A DNA stretch of 64,000 nt from a virus. The stretch spans positions 1 through 64,000 of IMG/VR virus record IMGVR_UViG_3300035698_022190. The stretch is one strand, 5' to 3'. The notes beneath the pieces were generated by a model. The model was given only the letters and a program-made list of their open reading frames with translations. It had not been told where the DNA came from and did not search any database. Below are positions 33,261 to 43,897 of this stretch, piece after piece (position 1 is the first letter of the stretch; each line of letters starts with the position of its first letter). Position numbers and translations under genes: made by a program.

Positions 33261-33646
33261 TATAGTTCCTCTTCATTAATAAGTGATCCGTCAGTACCAA
33301 AAACTTTTCCTACCCAGTCTGAAACAAGCCCAATACTCTGATATTTTGATTGGAATTTATGTTTATCGCAGGTATTTGTGGTGTGGGAGTGTAGCCAATT
33401 AGTCTTTATATCATGTATATCGTAGCTTTCTCCGCCCTTGGTGTTTATGGCACGCTCTTTAGCAAAAGGTTGCTTACAGTAGCCTCGCCTGGTTTTTCCG
33501 GGTTCGTACCAAAAGAATTTACAATTTCCGCAACACCTAATTATTCGATAGTTAGGTCTTGCGGGAATTTTTTCTTCTTCTATTTCGTGCTCGTCTAAAT
33601 TACTGTTTTTTAAAAAATCAAAGTCATAAGGAGATTTTTTTGTCAT
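33260..33646 (-). CDS. Cys-rich hypothetical protein, probable zinc binder
   Basis: 128 residues. IIRCCGNCKFFWYEPGKTR, GYCKQPF and TCDKHKF give a spaced set of Cys and His consistent with one zinc site. The N-terminus is acidic. No family is recognised. Its stop codon shares one base with the following ATG of the endonuclease gene, indicating coupling. The 56-base gap upstream contains a perfect palindrome and a hairpin. Confidence 0.55.
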   Translation of the reverse strand: MTKKSPYDFDFLKNSNLDEHEIEEEKIPARPNYRIIRCCGNCKFFWYEPGKTRRGYCKQPFAKERAINTKGGESYDIHDIKTNWLHSHTTNTCDKHKFQSKYQSIGLVSDWVGKVFGTDGSLINEEEL

Positions 33647-33659
33647 AAAATTTTATTGG

Positions 33660-33704
33660 TTATACTTAAGTATAAAACTAATTGAACCGAAATCCAATTA
33701 GTTT
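33660..33704 (-). promoter_or_regulatory. 16-bp palindrome next to an AT-rich hairpin
   Basis: TTATACTTAAGTATAA at 33660-33675 is a perfect palindrome, suitable as an operator. It is followed by a 10-bp stem, AAACTAATTG (33675-33684) with CAATTAGTTT (33695-33704), that on the minus strand ends in TTTTATA after the deformylase stop and may be a weak terminator. Confidence 0.5.
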
Positions 33705-34302
33705 ATATATGTTTTCCCAACAAATGGTCCATTTCATGTTGCACTATTTGTGGATGGTTACCCTGTATCTCCCGTAAATGTGTTGTCTGCACATTATAAT
33801 GATCTTCAGGCTGCCATTCCATAACTACATTTTTTCCTCGAGAAACTTTTTTTTCTTTCCCAGGAACACTTAAGCATGCCTCAACACGCCTTAAAGTTTT
33901 ACCGGTAGGCTTTACAACTGGATTTAAAATAGCTTTCCAATTCCACTGCCTAGCTTGAGAAGCGTCCGGCCACCTCATTATAAAAACGGCCGGAGGGGGT
34001 GTATTTGGGGGCAAATCATAGTTTTCAGCAACCCATATTTGGTTAGATGCAAGACCCAAACAATTATCGGCTATTGCTTCTGCAGTGTCTTTTAAATCTT
34101 GTATTAAGTCAACAACATATTTTAACCAAGGTTGCTCCGCTTCAGGTTGCTCTTCTACTTCCTCTTTTAGCTCAACAACACTTGTTAAACTGTCACTGAT
34201 AACTTTTTTTGGTTCCTTAGTTTTATCTAACAAGATTGGAACACAACCAGAAGCTCTCTGGGTTAATACTGGTTCATTGTTAGTATGTATTGTGCGTATC
34301 AT
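33703..34302 (-). CDS. def: Peptide deformylase
   Basis: 199 residues. All three deformylase motifs are present: GLASNQIW (motif 1), EACLSVPG (motif 2, metal Cys) and QHEMDHLLG (motif 3, HExxH). An acidic insertion (VVELKEEVEEQPEAEQP, about residues 41-58) before motif 1 is not usual in bacterial enzymes. It removes formyl groups from nascent proteins. Phage deformylases are known. It lies after the LAGLIDADG gene. Confidence 0.88.
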   Translation of the reverse strand: MIRTIHTNNEPVLTQRASGCVPILLDKTKEPKKVISDSLTSVVELKEEVEEQPEAEQPWLKYVVDLIQDLKDTAEAIADNCLGLASNQIWVAENYDLPPNTPPPAVFIMRWPDASQARQWNWKAILNPVVKPTGKTLRRVEACLSVPGKEKKVSRGKNVVMEWQPEDHYNVQTTHLREIQGNHPQIVQHEMDHLLGKHI

Positions 34303-34310
34303 TTTTTTTC

Positions 34311-34994
34311 CTATTTAGTTTTTAAATTTTTGTGGCCACGATTTACTCTTTCTTTTGAAATTATTAAAGCTTCGTCGAACTTTGCTTTCTTTCTTGATAA
34401 ATATATTGTTGCGTCTTTGTATAAATAGTGGTGTATGTTTATGATTGATTTTGTTTGGGTTGTTTGAAGTTTATAACCATTTTTATTAGTTATATATTGA
34501 ACAATGGTTCCAGAAATTTTTAAATGTTGTTTTAACCACTGTAGCATTTCTAAAGTTCCTAATATAGTAAAATGACAAGATTTTCGTTTATATTTTAGTG
34601 TTGTTTGGTATATAGATATACATCCGTCACCATCAAAATATCCTCGAATAAAGTGCCTAATTAAGCTTTTTGGGACCCCTACAGGGGGCTTTAATATAAG
34701 TGATTTTGCTGGAACACATCCATGTTGGATAAGGTCTTGTTTTAATTTATAATTGTCTGGTCCTATACGTACTGAATCATAAGGCTTTGTATATCTACTG
34801 ATATTATTGGTTAACTTTAAATCTTTTTTAAAAGCTTTTAAGTGCTCAATATCTTGACTTTGGATTTGCAATACTACCTGATTTCTTGTTTTACTAACAT
34901 TGCCGTCTGCAAACATAAAACCTAAATGATATGCTTTGTTTTCTGTGTTTATGTTGTCAAAGAAATTATTATCTTTGTTCATTTTAAATACCAT
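34311..34994 (-). CDS. Free-standing LAGLIDADG homing endonuclease
   Basis: About 227 residues (ATG 34994; an ATG four codons later is possible). Two LAGLIDADG helices are seen: AYHLGFMFADGNV (about 21-33) and LIRHFIRGYFDGDGCI (about 110-125), so it is a monomeric enzyme. The flanking helicase and deformylase genes are both complete, hence it is not inside an intron or intein. It is a selfish DNA element that would cleave and spread into related phages. Confidence 0.85.
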   Translation of the reverse strand: MVFKMNKDNNFFDNINTENKAYHLGFMFADGNVSKTRNQVVLQIQSQDIEHLKAFKKDLKLTNNISRYTKPYDSVRIGPDNYKLKQDLIQHGCVPAKSLILKPPVGVPKSLIRHFIRGYFDGDGCISIYQTTLKYKRKSCHFTILGTLEMLQWLKQHLKISGTIVQYITNKNGYKLQTTQTKSIINIHHYLYKDATIYLSRKKAKFDEALIISKERVNRGHKNLKTK

Positions 34995-35006
34995 TTAGGC
35001 TTAGTG

Positions 35007-36374
35007 TTAAAGTTTCTTAAAAATTCTTTTTCGTTGGTAGCCCTGCACTTTTAACAGGCCCACTCTTGGGTCAACAAAGTCTACAATTGTAGCAGATGTT
35101 TTGCCTTTTGCCATGCGCATTAAACGTCCCGCTGCTTGCCTTAACTTTATTTCTGATCGTATAGGTGCGGCTAAAAATAAAACCTCTAGTTTGGGAAGGT
35201 CGATTCCAACTGCAAATAAACCATACGTGGATACTACTATAGTTTTTTTACCTTCCTGTAAATCTTTCATTGCCTGTAATCGGTCTTTTTTCTTCATTTG
35301 CGAATGAAGAAAGACTGCCTGTTCACCAAGATGTTTTGCCAAATATTCAACCTGGCTCCGTCTATTACACAAAAAAACTGTTGTTTTTCCTTTATAATCG
35401 GTTTGAAATGTTTTTAAAATTAAAGCATTTCTAGGCTCATCAATAGATAAGTCATTAATCAATTGAATATACTCTTGCGATGATATTAGGGGAAAATAGT
35501 AAGGTGTGTTTATGTAACGTACGTCAGGCGTTATTAAGACGTCTTTTAGTTTGCTTTTTTCTACAGTGTGTATCTTCGGTCCGGACGCAAAATGAATAAC
35601 TTTCGTTAATCCATCCTCACGTTTGGGCGTAGCACTAAATCCATATTTATACTTTGCATTTAAGTGTGACACTGTTTTATACCAAGTGTTAGCTGCGACG
35701 ATATGAATCTCATCACCTATAATTTGTCCGATTATACCATTCAATAAACTAAAACGATTTTTTTCCATTTTAGCTAAGGTTTGGTGTAATCCGACGGTGA
35801 TTGGTTTTACTTCAAATCGTCCATCGCCGATAAAACCAATGTCGTCTTTTTCTATGTTTGTAAACTTTTCAAAAGCTGCGATCGTTTGGTTTGCCAGTTC
35901 AAGTGTATGTACTAGTATAAGAGTGGGCTCTTTACGTAGTAAAGTTAAAGCTACAAAAGTAATGGTTTTGCCACTACCCGTCATTGCCTCTACAACCCCC
36001 ATATCTGTTGCCATACAACTGTCTACTATTTCTTGTTGATAGTCACGGAGTTTTCCTTTGAACTTCAACTTAGAAAAATAGTCAGGTTTCTTATTAGATA
36101 CTCGCTGATCCATTATATCTTTCTCGGTAATCTTGTTTCCATGTTTTCGTAAGATGTCAATGACTTCTGACAAAGCTCCTATAGGAACTTCGATGGTTAT
36201 GTCACTTGTTTGTTCGTAATATTCAAGATCTTGTGGGATATCCCAGGTTGAAAGTCCCAAATCCATTTTTTTAAAAAAGAGAGGATTACTTACAGTCAAG
36301 TATTTACATAGAGCCACCATGCCATCTTCATTTACACCGGTGATTATTGCACTGTTCTTTAATACGATTAACAT
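35007..36374 (-). CDS. SF2 DNA helicase, UvsW/RAD25-like
   Basis: 455 residues. An N-terminal domain precedes LRDYQQEIVDSC (Q-like motif), MTGSGKT (Walker A, about 133-139), GDEIHIVAA (DExH box), FSATPKRED (motif III) and the C-terminal motifs VSTYGLFAVGIDLPKLE and RQAAGRLMR (V and VI). T4 UvsW-type helicases unwind branched intermediates and switch origin to recombination-dependent replication. It is the first gene of the leftward block, opposite the rightward tail block. Confidence 0.85.
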   Translation of the reverse strand: MLIVLKNSAIITGVNEDGMVALCKYLTVSNPLFFKKMDLGLSTWDIPQDLEYYEQTSDITIEVPIGALSEVIDILRKHGNKITEKDIMDQRVSNKKPDYFSKLKFKGKLRDYQQEIVDSCMATDMGVVEAMTGSGKTITFVALTLLRKEPTLILVHTLELANQTIAAFEKFTNIEKDDIGFIGDGRFEVKPITVGLHQTLAKMEKNRFSLLNGIIGQIIGDEIHIVAANTWYKTVSHLNAKYKYGFSATPKREDGLTKVIHFASGPKIHTVEKSKLKDVLITPDVRYINTPYYFPLISSQEYIQLINDLSIDEPRNALILKTFQTDYKGKTTVFLCNRRSQVEYLAKHLGEQAVFLHSQMKKKDRLQAMKDLQEGKKTIVVSTYGLFAVGIDLPKLEVLFLAAPIRSEIKLRQAAGRLMRMAKGKTSATIVDFVDPRVGLLKVQGYQRKRIFKKL

Positions 36375-36451
36375 AGGTGTTTATGATTTATTATTTAAAA
36401 ACGTGGGCTTATTAAGCTTTTTTCTTATACCAAAAAACAGAAAGATTCTCA

Positions 36452-36480
36452 TTGGATGTTCCCCTAATTTATGTTATATT
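36452..36480 (+). promoter_or_regulatory. Sigma70-type promoter, TTGGAT-17-TATATT
   Basis: The -35 TTGGAT (36452-36457), 17-bp spacer and -10 TATATT (36475-36480) lie in the 158-base divergent gap, 52 bases before the tail chaperone ATG. It would drive the rightward tail block. I could not find an equally good leftward promoter in this gap. Confidence 0.7.
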
Positions 36481-36532
36481 TAAAGTAGATACTTAATATA
36501 CTAAACATTTTAAAATAAACCAAATTAAAAAA

Positions 36533-36988
36533 ATGCCCGAAGACAAAAAAAACGCTCCCGAACCTTTACAAGTTAATGTAAAAGTTACAGATGAGCAAAA
36601 AAATAAAATTCTTGAAGAGTTATTTACAAATGGATATACAACCATAGATTTTGAAGTTATACCTGGGAAAGTTTCAGTAACACTAAAAAGTTTAAGCGCT
36701 GCAGACCAAATGACCGTCGAACGTTTTATGAGTGATCTTCAAGGTAGCACCACCTTTATCTTACATGCTTATACTATAGAAGTATTAGCGTGTACTATGT
36801 TAAAATATGGGGATAGTGAATTTAAACAAGTCGCAGATGCTAAGCAGTTCCTAGAAAAATTACCAAGCATAGTTTTAGACAAATTAATTAAAATTCAAAA
36901 CTCTTTTGAACAACAATTAAGATCCGTTTTACAGTTCGAAGAAATCAATAACTATTTTTTCGAAACACCCTCAACGCAGAAAAAGTAA
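36533..36988 (+). CDS. Tail assembly chaperone, short form
   Basis: 151 residues, beginning MPEDKKNAPEPLQVNV and ending in TPSTQKK at TAA. Position directly before the tape measure gene, size, and an adjacent overlapping frame reached by a slippery sequence are the hallmarks of the gpG-type chaperone that holds the tape measure protein before tube assembly. LQFEEINNYFF spans the frameshift site. Confidence 0.8.
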   Translation: MPEDKKNAPEPLQVNVKVTDEQKNKILEELFTNGYTTIDFEVIPGKVSVTLKSLSAADQMTVERFMSDLQGSTTFILHAYTIEVLACTMLKYGDSEFKQVADAKQFLEKLPSIVLDKLIKIQNSFEQQLRSVLQFEEINNYFFETPSTQKK

Positions 36989-37383
36989 GAGCCGCAATTA
37001 AGGGAGTAGATTTAGGTACTTCCGGTAGTTTGAGGGAAGCTGTAATTTTAAAAGCGTTAGCCTTTGATAGAAAATTAGATTTTTTAAAAACGATTTTGGT
37101 AGCTCAGGCTGCTACTTTAGACACTTCGTCACAAGATCAAATAGATAATTATAAAAAAGTTATTCAAGAATTTGAGGATACCTTTTATTATAAGCTTACA
37201 AATGTTGTTGCTACACAAGGTAAGCCTGCACAGAAAGGAGAAATTACTCCAGAGTTACTTGGAAAGTATGTGGGTAAAAACCGAGGTAAAATGAAAAAAC
37301 TGACTTTCACAACTGGTAAGAAATTTACCCAAGATGTAAAAGAGACAAGTCTAACTGATTTAGCAAAACAAAGAATGAAATAG
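36533..37383 (+). CDS. Tail assembly chaperone, -1 frameshift fusion
   Basis: Translation of the short form up to the slippery site followed by the -1 frame gives an NNYFF-RNTLNAEKVRAAIKG junction and about 140 more residues ending LTDLAKQRMK. The downstream frame has no good start codon of its own (a TTG at 37030 lacks a ribosome site and would lose conserved N-terminal residues). This is the gpGT-type long chaperone needed in minor amounts for tail assembly. Confidence 0.75.
36955..36961 (+). promoter_or_regulatory. -1 programmed frameshift site (T TTT TTC)
   Basis: The heptamer T TTT TTC fits X XXY YYZ in the chaperone frame (codons TAT TTT TTC). A -1 slip moves into a frame open from 36952 to 37383. 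The short product ends nine codons downstream. Confidence 0.8.
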
Positions 37384-37392
37384 GAAATTTAA

Positions 37393-40300
37393 ATGGCTGA
37401 AGAAACCCTAAAATATCGTGTAGAGATTGACTCTTCTGATGTTGGTGCTCAATTAGATCAAATCAGAAATCAAATAGATTCCGCTGTTGGTGCAAGTGCT
37501 GCTTCAGCTGTTGCTCCTCCAGGCCTATCTCAATTTTTAGGAGCAGGTTTTACTCCAGCTTTAGATGGAAGTTTTGCCTCCCCAGATTTAACAGGACGAA
37601 TAAGTTCTGGTATGACCAAAACTCTAGACTTCTTAGAAAGAACAAGCGAACGAGCACAGCTTGGATACTCTAGATTTGTCGATGATGCTAGACGTGTAGG
37701 TCTTTTATCTTCTCCTGATTTTTCACTTTATTCTCCACCACCAAGTGCGGCACAGTCCCAGCTTAACCAAGGTATAACTGGTAATGTTGGGGGTATGTTC
37801 GGATTTGGGTATGATGCTAGGGGATCATTAACTGTAGGCGAATTTAAAAGCATGTCTGCGAGCAGTTTAGCTGGCTTTGCTGGTGATTTGGCCGGCACAG
37901 CTCCAGCAACAATAATAGGGTCCACATTAGCGATGGCTACGCCCTTAGGTTGGGGGACTGTAGGGCTCAGTTTCGGTGCGGACATAGTCGGCGGAATATT
38001 AGCAGGTAATGCAAAGGACCGCAACGCTTTTGCAGAAAGTTTACAAACATTTACTGATCCTATTTTCGGGGGAATGAATCGAAGCACTTCTCGAAACGTA
38101 GCCGAAAATTTAATAGCTCGTACAAAGTCCTATGACGGTTACCTGCAAGGAATGGGAATGAATGATGTTGAAGAAATTATGGCTACTTTCGGAAAAGCTG
38201 GTGGCTATAGTGGTGTAGGAAATGCTCAAGAATTTCAACAAAGAACAAACGAAGTTTTAGACAATGTTAGACAGGTAGCGCATTCTTTAAATGTTTTTCA
38301 AGAAGAGGCTGCACAAATTATGGGTGAGCTTCAACAACGTGGTATTACTTCAGGCGGAAGTATGGGCGGTTTTGCTGCTAAGCAACAAATAGGAGGATCC
38401 ATGGTAGGTATGACCGGAATGGAATTTATCCAAGCTGGTTTACAGGGAGCTCAAATGGTTCAAGGAACAGGAATTGGAGCTACAAATGGTTTTAATATGG
38501 TACAGGGGGCCCTACTAAATGTAGGGGCTGTGCAACAAATGCCCGGTGGAGCTCAACTAGTTAATGACATGGGAGGACAAAACGCCGCCGCTCTTGCCGC
38601 AACTGAAAATGTTTTGCGCCATATGCAAGGTAGTCTTGGACTAGTTAAAACGGCAGGTGTTCTGGGGGGAGGAGACTTCTTTGAGGGCAACGTAACCAAC
38701 CAATTATTAAATGCCGCAACATTTTTTGATGCAGACCCATTAAATTACTTTAGAGCAGTGGGGATGCAAGGGCAGGCAACCGGAACTTTAGGTAGTATGT
38801 ACGGCACACAAGGCATGCAAATAAATATGGTAAACAGTGCTGTGGAAAGAATGCGACAGATGGGGATGATAGCCCCAGGACAAAAAGTGGACAGTACTAT
38901 CTTACAAGGATTTATGCCCGATCTTTATGGTGGTTCGGTTAATGACTCTGCTTTAGCAATACAAGGGGCTTTTCAAGACCCAATGATGGCACGAGCTCGA
39001 ATATTAGAAGGAACAATAGATCAAATCGAAGCAGAAAATGCTTATAGTCCCTGACGAAGGGGTATAGCTTCTTTAAGATCTAATATATCGTCTGTATGAG
39101 GATCTGCAACATATGGTTTCGGCGATGTTCATACAAGACTTCAAGATTTTGGACATGATGTAGTTCAAAAAGAATTGGATTCCTGAAGAGGAAAAACAAC
39201 AACTTCATACAGTGGTGTAAGTGACGGAATCAAATTAATAACTCCTGATGTATCTCAAAGAGCTACTAATGCCGATCTGACAAACCAAGGACGAGAGTAT
39301 TTAGACAACTTAGGAAGAGGCAAAAGTGCACATCTTTACAGAGGAATGGAACGCACTGTAGGTGGTATGATGGCTGAGGGAGGTAATTTAGCAGACTTGC
39401 GCACATTAAATCCTTTAATTATGGACGCAATGTTATATATGCGCGAACCGGCTGAAGTCGCTGGGCAGCTCGCAGAGGATTATATTCTCGGAGAATCACT
39501 TAATTTAACGGGCGATCCTTTGGCAAAAGCCAATCGAGAATATTTAAGACTAAATAATATATGATCTGAAGATAAAACAGGTTTTTTACAAACTAATCCA
39601 GGCGAAAGTCCTTATGACACCTTTGCACAAACGCAGTATGGGGTCGATTCCTATGAGCAATTAGAGGGATGGCAAGCACAAGCCATGCACCAAATGTTCC
39701 GAAATAAAAAACAAGATTTTCATGTTCCTGATAAAGCTTTAAAAAGTATGAGTGCTACAGTGTCTCTCGAAGAAATTGACTTTGGTAATTGGGAAAGCAG
39801 TAAAAACGATTTTTATGAAAGACTAGGCGGTAGTAAGCGTAAAGCGAAACGATTTACTAGAAAGATGGAAGGTATGCCAGGCACTTATTTAGAAAACCTT
39901 GACGCTATACTTTTAGATAAGAATTCTAATGATTATGAATTAGATGCCGCTCAAAATGCAAAAGATGATATTGCTTTCTTCGAAAAGGATTATAATCAAT
40001 TTATTTCAGCAAGAGAGTCTACCAAAATAAAAGACGCAACAATGCAGGAAATACGTTCGTTAGAGCAAAAACTTGGTAAGGATGCCAGCCCTAATATGAT
40101 TAGTGCTGTAATTAGTAGACAAATGGAAGCGGCTAGAAATGGCGAAACAGTTCAGTCACAGGTTCTTTATGGATCAAACTTAACAGCAGCAAAAATAGAA
40201 TTTGATGCAGCAAACGTAGAAGGCCTGTTCGGAGAAGACTTTGATAAATTATATGAAAAGTATGCTGAGACCTTATCTAACGTAGAACTAAAAGATATTA

Positions 40301-40464
40301 CAACTGATGAAAATATAGCTCCTGCATTTAGAGAAAAAGCAGCACAAGCACTTTATGGTACCTCCGCAGAAGAACACGCTAGGGTTGCAGCAGAGGCTAT
40401 GGTTAAATTAGCAAGAACTGTAAATGAAACAAATCAAATAAGAATCACTTATACAAAAGATTAA
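37393..40464 (+). CDS. Tail tape measure protein, UGA-recoded
   Basis: 1023 residues if TGA is Trp, with readthrough at 39052, 39094, 39184 and 39562, to TAA 40462-40464. In the standard code it would be broken into three pieces. An N-terminal helical region is followed by Gly/Ala-rich hydrophobic stretches (FAGDLAGTAPATIIGSTLAM) and long Gln/Met/Gly-rich segments. The C-terminal third is charged and helical. Location after the frameshifted chaperones and before the hub fits the tape measure. A TGG also occurs early (LGWGTV), so both Trp codons are used. Confidence 0.8.
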
Positions 40465-40465
40465 T

Positions 40466-43400
40466 ATGCAATTAGACCACCCAAAAGTACAAACTTATAA
40501 AACTGATTCAAAACATTCTTTTGAACTGTATTTAGAAGGACTTCAAATTCCCTTCTCGTCGATCACTATAAATGAATCAGAGAACGCTTACCCAACAGCT
40601 AGCATTTCTTTTCCTGCTTCTTCTGGAGTGTTACGTATTTTAGCGGGCACTATTGTGCAAATTTTTGGTCCCGGTTTATTAGAGGTAGATAAAACACAAA
40701 ATAAGACACCCGGAAAAATTTTATTATTTGAAGGACGAGTAAAAAGTTTAACCTACCAAAAACAATCTTTTGGCAGAATAATTATGATAGAGTGTGAAAG
40801 CCTATTAAGTAGTTTTGAAGATGCCAAATTACTTCCTGTTGATTCTTTTGTAACAACACAGGTATCTTCGGCGTTAGGTATAAATAAAGTGGACATCAGA
40901 AACAACCCAGATTTTTCTCCGGACCATATGTCCGATCCAGACGAGCTAGAAGCTTATAAAAATTCAGCTAAAAACTGGTCAGGAGATTTAAAAGATATTG
41001 CCTTAAAAAATACTTTAGGTGGTTTAGCCGTAGAAATTTCTAAACTTTTAAGAAGACCTAATGCCAAAGAAGGCGATTATTTTGAAATCTTTCATAAAAT
41101 GGAGTCTTATTTTGAAGTATATGATCTAATGTACGGAGTAACTGCTTCTGCTTTTAATATGCGGGCTTCTTTGTTAGCCATGCCTAATCCTAAAACTGGA
41201 CTACATAATGCCTTTCGAGCTAAGCTAACGGAAGCGGCTTTAGCAAATTATAAAGCTACTTATGGCAGTGCCGGAGAAATAGGGAACACAGAACAATTTA
41301 CTTTAAAAAACATTTTTGATTCGATCCTTAGTATTCTTAATTATAAATTAATACGTCCCGCTGCAATGCCTTATGCATCTAGATTTTATGCAGGTGCTGG
41401 GAACAAAGGGCCTATTAGAGCCATTATGTCCCCAGAGCTTGATATGAGTCCTCCTGCTTTATGCAATGTATTCTTTCCAGACCAAGTACAAGACTTTCAA
41501 TTTGCTAAAAATTTAAAAAATGAGCCAACAAGGGTTATTGCACAAGCACCTATTGGAAATATAGAGAAATCTGTTTTTAAAATGTATTACCCAATTTATA
41601 TAGCACCAGGGTTACCTTTAAAGCCAAGCGACACTACTAATTCTTACCAAGCAGCACTAACTGTTGAAGAGTCTTACAGGGGAGTTGTTCCAAAATATGT
41701 TGAACTAGACTATACTTTTTATGCAGCCTTAGAAGCTGATATGAACGAGTCAAAGAAGAACAAAGAACAAGGAAAAGAAACATCCTCTACAAAGTCTACC
41801 GAAGATATTACTGTAGATGAATTATATGATTCCGTATTTACTCACGAAGAGGGGTTATCTATAGATATGAGCAGCAGAGTCCGAAAACATAATAACCCAG
41901 GCGCACATATATTTTGTCCGGATGCTGTAGTTTTTGGCGCTACACAAGGCGACCCATTTCCAGATTCAAATGGTGATATATGTTATACGGCTAAATATGA
42001 GACTTGGGAAGAAGGAGTGAAAGCTTCTAAATTTTTTATTGACCGTATTTGGAGACGAAGTGGGTATAATGTCGATAGCTTTGTTCGTACTTATTCAGAC
42101 AATGAGGTAGGAACTGCTAAGCATAACTCATATAGAAAAAGAATCTATGAGAACGCAGGAATAAAAAATCCTGTAACTACTCCAACTTTTAATGAAGCCG
42201 GTGCGCCAGAAGGCTTGTCAATAAAACCAGAAGAATGGGATATAAAAAATGGTCAACTTGGTCAACTATTTAATGAATTAACAACTCTTGAATATGCAAA
42301 AGCTAAAATGGCTCACAAAATGTTTTCTATGAGCTGTGAATGGAGTCCTTATAGAATGATAGGAACTCCCGCTCTGTTTATTGATAGAAAAGGGCCGTCT
42401 ATAACAGGAGTTATAAACTCAATATCAACTACTTTAGATTCTCGAGGGCAGGCTAAAAGCTCTGTAACCTTTAGAAATTCAAAACTAGTTTTTGATCATG
42501 AATTTAATTCTATCTTCTTTTCTTTACCAGAAAACTCAGAGCAAACAGTTGGAGTTTCTTCACAAGTATTAAAAGATTTTGTTTCAGAAAATTTTGTAGG
42601 TGCATCTTCATTAATTTATGATGAAGGGCTTTATGGTCCGTATACAATAGGGCTAGATGCTTATAGTCTTATGTTTTATGGGAAAGGGCATAAGCGTAAA
42701 GAGTTGTCAACCTTTTCAAAAAAGCTTGATGAGAAATCTTTATGAAAAAACGTTAATTCTTTGGAGGGCAACTGACCCGCAAGATATGATCAATCAATAT
42801 TTTCTGTTATTAGGGAGAAGGAAGACTTTTCCCTTAATATACCCAAAGATTACGCCAAGTATATAGACAAATTAATAGCTAAAGGCCTAAACTATAAAAA
42901 CATTTTATATAATATTCAGATGTACCATGCAATACATACGCTAAGACAACAGTATACTGAGATGACCACGGTACAGACTGCATATGGAATAAAACAGCAA
43001 ATACCAAAAAATATGCAACTTTATATAGACGCTATTACATGAAGACCTATTATATCCAAAGAAGCTTATTTAGCTGATCTAGGTGTAGATAATTTAGGAG
43101 ATCTTGTTGATTATGTTGATACAAAAAAACTGTTTACTTCTACTGATTTTGTAGAAAAAATTTATAGTGAAGCTAAAATCGATTCGGAATTATTACTGAA
43201 AGCAGAGAGCGGTTCAACAGAAAATCTTGAAACACATACGAAAAGATTACGCGCTTTGCAACGCTACATGAACGATAATATAGTAGACTGGATGGATTGG
43301 CTGAGAGGGCATATAGTTAAGTCTGGGGTATCTTATGATCTTACAACAAGAGTGGGTATGCAATTTTTAGGTGATCCAAGTAAGGAAAAACAAGAAAAAG

Positions 43401-43897
43401 ATATTTTTGGCAAAATAATTACAAAATATACTCATATTATTGAAACACTTATTTATGATGGTTTGGATGCTGTTAAAGCAGATGTACAAGGTTTACTAAG
43501 TACAATAAATGAAACTCTTACCCAAGTTTCTCCTAAGAACGTAGACTCTTTATTGTTTGCCTTTAATTATCAAGATGCACATAGTCTTGGAACTCCTTTT
43601 CATAGTTTCTTTACTCGAGGTCAACGATTTACACCAAATGATATTATTACGGCAGATGGTTATACATTTACTCTTAATATGCTTAGAAATTTAGAAGGTA
43701 TAAATGAAATGTCAGATCGCCTTGATGAGGAAAAAGAAAAAGAAGGTATTTCTGATAAACCTGAACAAAAACTTAAAGCAGCACAAAAACTAAAAGCAAT
43801 TACAAGACCTTATGCTCTGATTAGAAGAGCACATGTGTTAGAAGGGTTAAAAGAATATATTATTCAAGCAAATAAAAATACAATGGTAACGACATAA
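40466..43897 (+). CDS. Baseplate hub protein with lysozyme-like domain, UGA-recoded
   Basis: 1143 residues; TGA codons at 42743, 42773 and 43040 read as Trp join what would be two ORFs, ending at TAA 43895-43897. The N-terminal region (FELYLEGLQIPFSSITINE, then a strand-rich part) resembles tail hub proteins. Residues about 456-548 contain EEGLSIDM, KHNNPGAH, GATQG, and an IDRIWRRSGYNVDSFVRTYS helix resembling P5-type structural peptidoglycan hydrolases (NNPG and Tyr-Ser end). It would lyse cell wall locally on injection. The C-terminal 380 residues are helical and unrecognised. The start of the next gene overlaps (TAATG). Confidence 0.7.

Noticed and set aside
34311-36374. LAGLIDADG gene as part of an intron or intein
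   Set aside because: Both flanking genes (deformylase and helicase) are complete with all motifs, and the endonuclease has its own start and stop.
36375-36451. Leftward promoter for the UvsW-like operon in the divergent gap
   Set aside because: A TATAAG-like sequence is present but there is no acceptable -35 at the right distance; I did not annotate it.
39052-39564. Frameshifts or pseudogenes in the tape measure and other tail genes
   Set aside because: All interruptions are TGA in the same frame and the flanks continue in that frame; no indel is needed. The same holds in more than a dozen genes.
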